The notes below the pieces were generated by a model that worked only from the letters and a program-made list of their open reading frames with translations, was not told the DNA's origin and did no database searches. Positions 9,451 through 15,000 of a stretch of 15,000 nucleotides of DNA are shown in pieces (within the stretch, counting starts at the first letter, position 1; every line of letters begins with the position of its first letter). The position numbers were made by a program, and so were the translations under genes. The stretch is from Chrysomallon squamiferum (taxonomy: Eukaryota > Mollusca > Gastropoda > Neomphalida > Peltospiridae), in the NCBI GenBank assembly GCA_012295275.1, contig CM022665.1, positions 39,904,795 through 39,919,794 on the forward strand. The letters are read 5' to 3'.

Positions 9451-10800
9451 CAACGAAATTCAAACTACTTAACAAATGTATCTTTCTATGAACATCCGCA
9501 TGTTTTATTTTTGCCACCGATTTTTCAACTCCATGAGGTTGTTTTAAAAGAGCTTAAACTTGGGAATTAAAGGGAGAAGGAAAAAGGTCAATTAGGCAAG
9601 GAACCAAAGTTTTTGAAAGACATTGCCTGTACGGACAAGTATTGTAAGCCATTGTCTATTCGTATTTTGATAAGGTGTAATGTGCAATTAACCTGTGTCA
9701 GTAACATTTAACAAACACACATTTTAAAAATTTTAATCAGTCCTCCTCAGTCTTATTTTATCTTCGTTCCCCGTATGACCTTATTCGCATCATTAATCAA
9801 AGTTTACTTAAATATATGTTTTATCGATTGTGTAATGCATTGTTATCAAGCCCCATTTATATCATAATTGAATAATTAACACACTTGTACCTTAACTTGT
9901 GCTGTATTTAGTTCTCTAGTGGAGAGATTGAATTATTGATTTATATAGATTGCTGTCAATTTATTTTTTAAATTCCTTGTTATATGGCAGTTATAGCCCT
10001 TTTTTTTTTATCTAGACTGAGGCCTTAACGAAACATCAAAGATGTTTTATCGTGTGGGCCCTGTAACACCGTACATGAACAAAATCTATTTATATTTAAC
10101 TTTATATTAACAAAGTCTGACATCCAGTCTTCCATGATTTAATCTTGTTGATCTAAGTGATGATATAAATGCCTTGAGTAAATGACAACCTGTACAGAAA
10201 AACAAAGGTTCCGTTCCGCTCTACTTTCCTCCATTATTAACTCTTTTTGTTAACGGCCATCAACGATAACCTAAATACGCGATGCTGTTGAAAACTACAG
10301 TAATATTTTTATTTATTATTTATTTTATTTTTTTAATATCTTTTATTTTTACCTTCACAAAGGAAGAAACATAGCAGGAACTATGGCTTCATAAAGCGAT
10401 GAAAAGAAAAATAATGGTGAAATGTTTATATCAGAAATGTTTGGAAATATATTTCATTGATTTTTTATAGAATAATAAAGAAAAAGACAAAGCTGGACAG
10501 ATGACCGGTTTTTGCTGATGACCAAATGACGAAATCGTGTACTGGTGTGATAATTGTTAGATGGATAGACAGATATCCCTTGTGTTATTGTCTTATATTT
10601 GTAAAACGAGTTTTTGAAACTGGAATATTCGAACACTGTGAAACTCGAGCAGTTTTTGCCGACACTTTACATAGTAAAGATAGACTGAACGTTAGTGTTT
10701 CGTATCACAAAGCAACAGAATTTCTTGTTGACTGATCACGTACGACAACAAAGAGAACACAAATATATGCTTTATTTTAATTTTATTTATCTTCAGCTGA
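9451..10800. other. Intergenic, mostly unique AT-rich sequence
   Basis: No gene was found. 10013-10080 is a GC-richer island with the hairpin AAACATC-AAA-GATGTTT (about 10034-10050) and a GGGCCC site, possibly a fragment of a dispersed repeat. An open frame of 69 codons at 10526-10735 shows no motif or splice context. Confidence 0.5.
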
Positions 10801-10807
10801 ATAATAT

Positions 10808-10838
<31 letters not shown>

Positions 10839-10990
10839 TTATTTCGTTTTCGTTTTATTTTTAGTAATATATATATATATATTTTATTAATTATTTTATT
10901 TGTAAATATATGTGTGTGGGTGCATGTATCTCTATACCTTAATGAGTATATTTGTGAATGTTTTTGTTTTTTGTGTGTGTGCACGCATGC
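10801..10990. repeat. (TTTA)n, (TA)n and (TG)n short tracts
   Basis: A TTTA run at about 10805-10842, TA at about 10868-10881, and a GT run with GCAC/GCAT near 10972-10992. Confidence 0.9.
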
Positions 10991-11254
10991 GCGTAATTCA
11001 TTTCAGCGTTTCCTTTACATTTAATACTGCAAAACAGTAAAATAACGAAGATCGTACAATATAAAGCACTTTAAACTCATTAGGAATCTGGAAATATTTT
11101 TTATTATTCATTTAAATAACATCATGATGAATAATATTACAGATTATATAAGCACACATTTCATATAATTATTATATCTATGCATATATGTACGTATGTA
11201 TTTAGGAATCAATATTCTGTTGTCATATGTACGTCTGATTAGACTCTGCACGTA

Positions 11255-11398
11255 GTCAGTATTCTGGAACACAATGGCGCGGAAGGACAAAGTCCAATCA
11301 CGACCTTACAAAGGTCAAATGCCGCTGAAGAGACTCGAACTCTTGGCACCAAATCTCCCACGCTCCGAAAGGGGACAACGATATCACTCGGCCATCAA
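11255..11398 (-). mobile_element. tRNA-derived SINE-like element
   Basis: Read on the minus strand, this begins with a pol III A box (TGGCCGAGTGA, 11394-11384) and has a B box (AGTTCGAGTCT, 11341-11331). The T arm (11344-11328) is perfect: stem AAGAG/CTCTT around a 7-base loop. The TGGCCGAG start and long insert resemble Ser or Leu type II tRNA, but the anticodon stem is degraded and the 3' CAGCGGC has no partner at the 5' end, so this is not a working tRNA. The following body has two small perfect hairpins on the plus strand: GACCTT-ACA-AAGGTC (11302-11316) and GGAC-AAA-GTCC (11285-11295). tRNA-headed SINEs are common in molluscs. The 3' limit is uncertain. It lies about 380 bp beyond the GRL stop codon, in the same orientation. 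Confidence 0.65.
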
Positions 11399-11547
11399 TA
11401 AAATGACGAGTTATTTAGGCATATTAATATACTAATACCAGTTATTATAACGATAAGTTTTACACATTTTTAATATGATTCACAAATGGAATTTTAACTG
11501 ATGTCCTGAATCAAATGATGCAACGAATAACCCACAACAGAAATTTA

Positions 11548-11583
<36 letters not shown>

Positions 11584-11779
11584 ATTTTGCTTTCGATACC
11601 ACGGATATAATTTAGCAAAAGCTAACATAAATAAATAAATAAATAAATAAATACAGTTATTATTTAATTCATTAGTTTTTAACTTCGTCTATATTTCTAC
11701 GATACAAATAAGATGAACACAAAGTTTCACAGTCATTTAACGTATTTTAAAAACGTGGTTCATGAATTCACTGGCAACT
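11399..11779 (-). other. 3' flank or 3' UTR of the GRL gene
   Basis: AT-rich, with a (TA)n tract at about 11555-11580 and (AAAT)n at about 11628-11653. A minus-strand ATTAAA (complement of 11663-11668) is a possible poly(A) signal about 115 bp after the stop codon. Confidence 0.4.
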
Positions 11780-11833
11780 TCATATTCGAAACTGTAGAAG
11801 AAGGAAGAAGTAGGTGATGTAAAGTCCAGCAAG
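11780..11833 (-). CDS. GRL exon 4 (residues 392-408, TYhhhhhQF motif)
   Basis: A terminal exon of 17 codons plus TGA. Its acceptor is TTTTTAAATTTTCAG. It encodes LAGLYITYFFLLLQFRI. TYFFLLLQF is the superfamily signature at the end of TM7, the segment that lines the pore in insect receptor structures. A two-residue C-terminal tail after QF is normal for the family. Confidence 0.92.
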   Translation of the reverse strand, partial: LAGLYITYFFLLLQFRI

Positions 11834-12261
11834 CTGAAAATTTAAAAATAGAATAACAATATATATATATATTACAAAAAGAAAGAAAAAGAACAAAAAG
11901 CAGAATGATTCAAAATATTACTATTATTATTATTATTATTATTATTATTACTGTTACTATTGCTGTTGTTGCGGCTGATGTTGTTGTCACTGTCACTGTC
12001 ATTACTGCAGTTGAATAATAATGTTAAGTTACTTCATTACAAATATTTTCACCGTATAAGAAGTACTAATGTAGGTCAGAAAATTGTGTGCTGTAGATAT
12101 AACGCTGAACACATCTGCAGTCAAATCAAAATAAAAAAAGAAGAAAAAAGAAAAAAAGAAAGAAAAAAAAAAGAAAGAAAAGAAGAAGAAAAAAAAAAAA
12201 AAAAAAAAAAAAAAAATAAATAAAAAAAATAAAATAGAAAAACAAACAAACGAACGAACAA

Positions 12262-12315
<54 letters not shown>

Positions 12316-13001
12316 TTTACAATAATAATAATATTAAAAAGATGAAAAGAAAGTATCGTGGACAAGAGAAATATTTATTAAATTAAATTACGAGATTAAA
12401 CCAGTGAACGTGTGTCTGTACTTACTGTAAGAAGCACTTCTTTGGTTAGAACTAACATCCCAAGCACTGTGAAACCCACTGAAGTACCAGTCAGTTGACT
12501 TATAAACAGCGTTACCTTTAAACAGAAATTTATTTATTTATTTAACTGTTTGTTTTTGATATCATCTTCAACACGTCATTATCTTGGTAATCATCATCAT
12601 CATCATTATCATCAGCAGAGTTATTGTATTATGCAGCTGCTATTCCTGCTGTTTCTCGTCTTCATTTTAGTTTTTTTTTTTTTTTTTTTTAATCTTGCTT
12701 TTCTTCTTTCTTATCTTCATCGTCGTCAGCATTATCATTATTATTGTTGTTGTCGTTGGTGTCGTCGTTAAATGATAAAAAAAATAAAATAATAATAATA
12801 ATAAAACAAACCTCTAGTGATTGATCGGGAGTTATGTTTGTGTGACGTATTTCAAAAATATGCTCGAGAGGGGCAAGTGCCTGAAAAACAACAAAAGTTG
12901 TGATTTGTATATTTTTTTTTTTTTCATTACATTCAAGAGAATTGTTTGTTTGGATATTATGATACTTGGTTATCTTTAAGGAGCAGAGAAAAACAGAAAG
13001 A

Positions 13002-13038
<37 letters not shown>

Positions 13039-13070
13039 TTGTGTGTGTGTATGTATATATATATATACAG

Positions 13071-13120
<50 letters not shown>

Positions 13121-14280
13121 TGTAAAATGACATATAATTTATAACAAAAGAACATTTGTCCATAATCCATTAAAAGACACTTAAACTCAATCACCGACTG
13201 CTCTGGCTTTTTAAAAAAATTTTTTTTTTTTTTTTTTACTATTTACTAATAAAACTCGACACTTACTGCATCGTGTACCAAAGCACAACTCAGAGTGACT
13301 GCCACAATGGAGATGATATTAACAGACAACCAGAACAAATTCACAATGACTGTGATGAGCTGGACTTTGGCGTACACAAGCTGATACACCATGAAGCACG
13401 CCAAAGGTATGTTAATGGCGTATTCCACCGCCACCAGGAGGCGCACCGATCGGTCCAGGACGGAAACTGCTCTGCACATTTGAAGATGCACTCGCCGCAG
13501 CCTGTCAAAATTAGTCGGAATGGACTTCCCCGCTGTTCTGATTTGCTTCTCCAGGACAAGCGTCAGCTGGTCAAAGCTAGCCTTCATTATGTAACAAGTG
13601 ACCAAAATGAATATAATAGGAAAGACGTAGACCCCTATAGCCACTAAGTGTACAGACACCAGAATGATATCGACTGCGATGGAAGAAGGAAAAGGTCTTA
13701 TTACAGTCTCTGCGAACGACTTGTCAGCCACGAACTGAAGATACAAGACCGCAATGGTGTTGAATATTGCCCAAAGCCAGCCGGCCACCGTTCCGATAAC
13801 AGCAGCTCTAGAAAGACCTTTCGCGCGATGATCCAGATCATAACATCCAGGGTCGAGATAGATCTCGTTCCACTGTTTGTAAAAGGCGTTAAGATAGGTG
13901 GATTTCTCGCAGGTGATGAACATCACTAAATCGCCAATGGCTACAAGTCCTAACCACACAAAAATGACAATTCTTCCCGGCAGATCGCTGTCGTACGGAG
14001 GAATTACTACTCCACACCTGGTTAAATCTGCCCACATCAGGATCAAAATAAAGACAGAGTAAAAACGAGATAGGATAACCCAGCCATGTGATTTTCGATC
14101 TGTATTTCGTTGGCCGTTCACTTCCGTCAATGGGCTGACGCTCGTCACGTCGTACACGTCGTGGTAGACGCCAAAGAGTTTCATCGAGAACAGCAACGGC
14201 TTCAGAATGTCTTGTATCCTTTTTTGATCACACTTTACATTCTCAAGTTCCCCATCTAGTTTCCTTTTACTATCCATCAT
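11780..14280 (-). CDS. Gustatory-receptor-like (GRL) chemoreceptor, four coding exons
   Basis: Join, minus strand: 14280-13267, 12880-12812, 12515-12426, 11833-11780 (with TGA). It encodes 408 residues. The family comprises heptahelical proteins with inverted topology, known in insects as ligand-gated cation channels; other animals carry GRL homologues of mostly unknown ligand. Seen here: an N-terminal KPLLFSMKLFGVY stretch (27-39) typical of the family, TM1 about 67-87, TM2 103-123, TM3 158-184, TM4 201-232, a long charged loop 233-280, TM5 281-304, TM6 306-333, then TM7 across exons 3 and 4 ending in TYFFLLLQF (398-406), an exact TYhhhhhQF signature. All three introns (386, 296 and 592 nt) are phase 0 with GT-AG ends, matching the C-terminal phase-0 introns known in this superfamily. 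ATG ATG at 14280 is the likely start; an acceptor-like site just before it implies a 5' UTR intron. The ligand is unknown. Confidence 0.9.
11834..12425 (-). other. GRL intron 3 (592 nt, phase 0) with simple repeats
   Basis: GTAAGT...TTTTCAG. In plus-strand terms it holds (AAT)n at about 12262-12315, an A-rich AAAG/AAAT block at about 12125-12245 and (ATT)n at about 11921-11950. The open frames across these tracts are artefacts. Confidence 0.85.
12426..12515 (-). CDS. GRL exon 3 (residues 362-391, first half of TM7)
   Basis: A 90-nt phase 0-0 exon. The acceptor TTTCTGTTTAAAG is weaker than the others; the donor ACA|GTAAGT is canonical. It begins VTLFISQLTG and continues as a hydrophobic segment ending LTKEVLLT, matching the family pattern before the TY motif (F..QL then a helix). 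Confidence 0.88.
12516..12811 (-). other. GRL intron 2 (296 nt, phase 0)
   Basis: GTTTGT...TTTAAAG. It contains AAT-type triplets near 12790-12803, CAT/ATC and GTC triplets, and a plus-strand poly-T of about 20 at 12670-12690. Confidence 0.8.
12812..12880 (-). CDS. GRL exon 2 (residues 339-361)
   Basis: A 69-nt phase 0-0 exon. Its acceptor is TTTTGTTGTTTTTCAG and its donor is GAG|GTTTGT. It encodes ALAPLEHIFE then IRHTNITPDQSLE, which fits the intracellular loop between TM6 and TM7 in this family. It is too short to be found by ORF length. Confidence 0.85.
12881..13266 (-). other. GRL intron 1 (386 nt, phase 0) with dinucleotide repeats
   Basis: GTAAGT...TTTTTCAG. In plus-strand terms it holds poly-T (about 13219-13237), (AG)n at 13077-13118, (TA)n near 13055-13067 and (GT)n at 13004-13050. 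On the transcript these read as A-rich, (CU)n, (UA)n and (CA)n. Confidence 0.85.
13267..14280 (-). CDS. GRL exon 1 (residues 1-338, TM1-TM6)
   Basis: This exon carries the N-terminus through TM6 and ends ...CALVHDA. GCA|GTAAGT gives a textbook donor (GTAAGT is the complement of 13266-13261). Reading on without splicing adds only VSVEFY and a stop at 13246, leaving the protein without TM7 and the signature motif. The frame is open upstream of the ATG as far as 14400, but without another ATG. The exon is clearly GC-richer than the introns. Confidence 0.93.
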
Positions 14281-14911
14281 GACTAATAAAACAAAAACAG
14301 ACTTCCTAGTTATTCTTACCAATAATGCTTTCGGCAGAACAGCACATACAACAATGACGTCCCCGGAATATAATCCTTTGTCACTGGCCGGTCGTTTCAA
14401 ACGACGTCATCATCATAATGTAATCTGGGCGCAAAGAATCTTCTGTCAAATTGTTTTGTTTTTCTTGTATCCGCTAATGGTTTAAAATGCATTAAACCTC
14501 AACTAGAGTATTAAATCAACAGGAAAAACGCATTAAAGGAATTGTTATTTACATTTCTCTTGGGGTGCAACGTACCTTTACAAACAAATATAGCTAAAAC
14601 GGATTAAACAATAGAAAACGAGTTCTATGAACTCGGCTGCTTATTTCCGTTAATGGTTTGCAGTATGTTTATAGAAATGGGCTTTTGTAAGAGAGCGGTG
14701 TGTTGAAACGTAAAAACAGTATTGATGTGGTAACACAGAAAGAAAGATATATTACTGACAGACAGAAATACACTACGATAGAGTTAAACAGACACCAAAA
14801 GGAATGAATGATAATTGAAAAGACTGAAAGAAAACAGTGAAACAGATTTGAGGAGAGAGAAAGAGAGAAAAAAACACACAAAGAAATAGAGAATAAAATA
14901 ACGAGAAAGAG

Positions 14912-14913
<2 letters not shown>
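14281..14913 (-). other. 5' flank of the GRL gene
   Basis: On the minus strand, TCTGTTTTTGTTTTATTAG ends at 14283, directly before TC-ATG-ATG, and looks like a real 3' splice site. An upstream, probably noncoding, exon therefore lies further right, possibly outside the window. Two near-CRE sequences (TGACGTCC at 14355-14362, and TGACGTCG on the minus strand at 14409-14402) are seen. No coding exon was recognised. Confidence 0.45.

Positions 14914-14976
<63 letters not shown>
14914..14976. repeat. (GA)n microsatellite
   Basis: A 63 bp GA tract, preceded by degenerate GA/AAAGA-rich sequence from about 14850. Confidence 0.97.
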
Positions 14977-14980
<4 letters not shown>

Positions 14981-15000
14981 AAAATATGGTTATCTCAGTA

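Noticed and set aside
10526-10735. Plus-strand 69-codon open frame beginning MTKSCTGV
   Set aside because: No domain, no splice context and no signal peptide; chance length for AT-rich DNA.
11328-11396. Functional Ser/Leu tRNA gene
   Set aside because: The A and B boxes and T arm are present, but the acceptor stem does not pair and the anticodon stem is degraded, so a SINE head is the better reading.
14284-14321. Tiny intron (GTAAGA to TTAG, about 37 nt, minus strand) joining an upstream coding piece to GRL exon 1
   Set aside because: It is shorter than normal animal introns. The acceptor is more likely paired with a distant donor.
14281-14400. GRL protein extended upstream to a TTG at 14400
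   Set aside because: It has no ATG, crosses a strong 3' splice-like site, and the family-like N-terminus starts after 14280.
1-15000. CRISPR arrays, bacterial operons, prophage or integrases
   Set aside because: All tandem arrays are simple or short-period repeats without spacers, and genes are intron-bearing with animal-type receptors.

Overview
The window is eukaryotic, metazoan DNA: AT-rich, spliced, and crowded with long microsatellites (CA, CT/GA, AAT, AAAT, TATG, AGAC/AGAT). Two membrane-receptor genes, one of an ancient type that persists in lophotrochozoans, plus a tRNA-derived SINE-like element, fit a mollusc best. I infer this from gene type and repeat style and cannot name the species.

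Layout. 1-4740 is almost entirely simple repeats and AT-rich spacer with no convincing gene. 4740-5045 is a more GC-rich island bounded by splice-like sites, possibly a 5' noncoding exon. 6030-7403 (+) is a single-exon, 457-residue class A (rhodopsin-type) GPCR with several altered signature residues. It is followed by a 25-26 bp minisatellite of about 12 copies and candidate poly(A) signals near 7750 and 8303. 8310-11240 is AT-rich spacer with microsatellites. 11255-11398 (-) is a tRNA-like, probably SINE, element. 14280-11780 (-) is a four-exon gustatory-receptor-like (GRL, insect chemoreceptor superfamily) gene. 14281-15000 is its 5' flank, ending in a (GA)n tract.

The main result is the GRL gene. 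Its long first exon alone looks like a 7TM protein cut short after TM6. A canonical GTAAGT donor sits at the end of that exon, and three further short exons (69, 90 and 54 nt including the stop) can be read downstream. All three introns are phase 0. The last exon encodes TYFFLLLQF, an exact match to the TYhhhhhQF signature of the superfamily. The spliced protein is 408 residues with all seven TM segments.

The two genes are convergent (tail to tail, about 4.4 kb apart). Both encode receptors that could be sensory, but nothing in the sequence shows that they act together.
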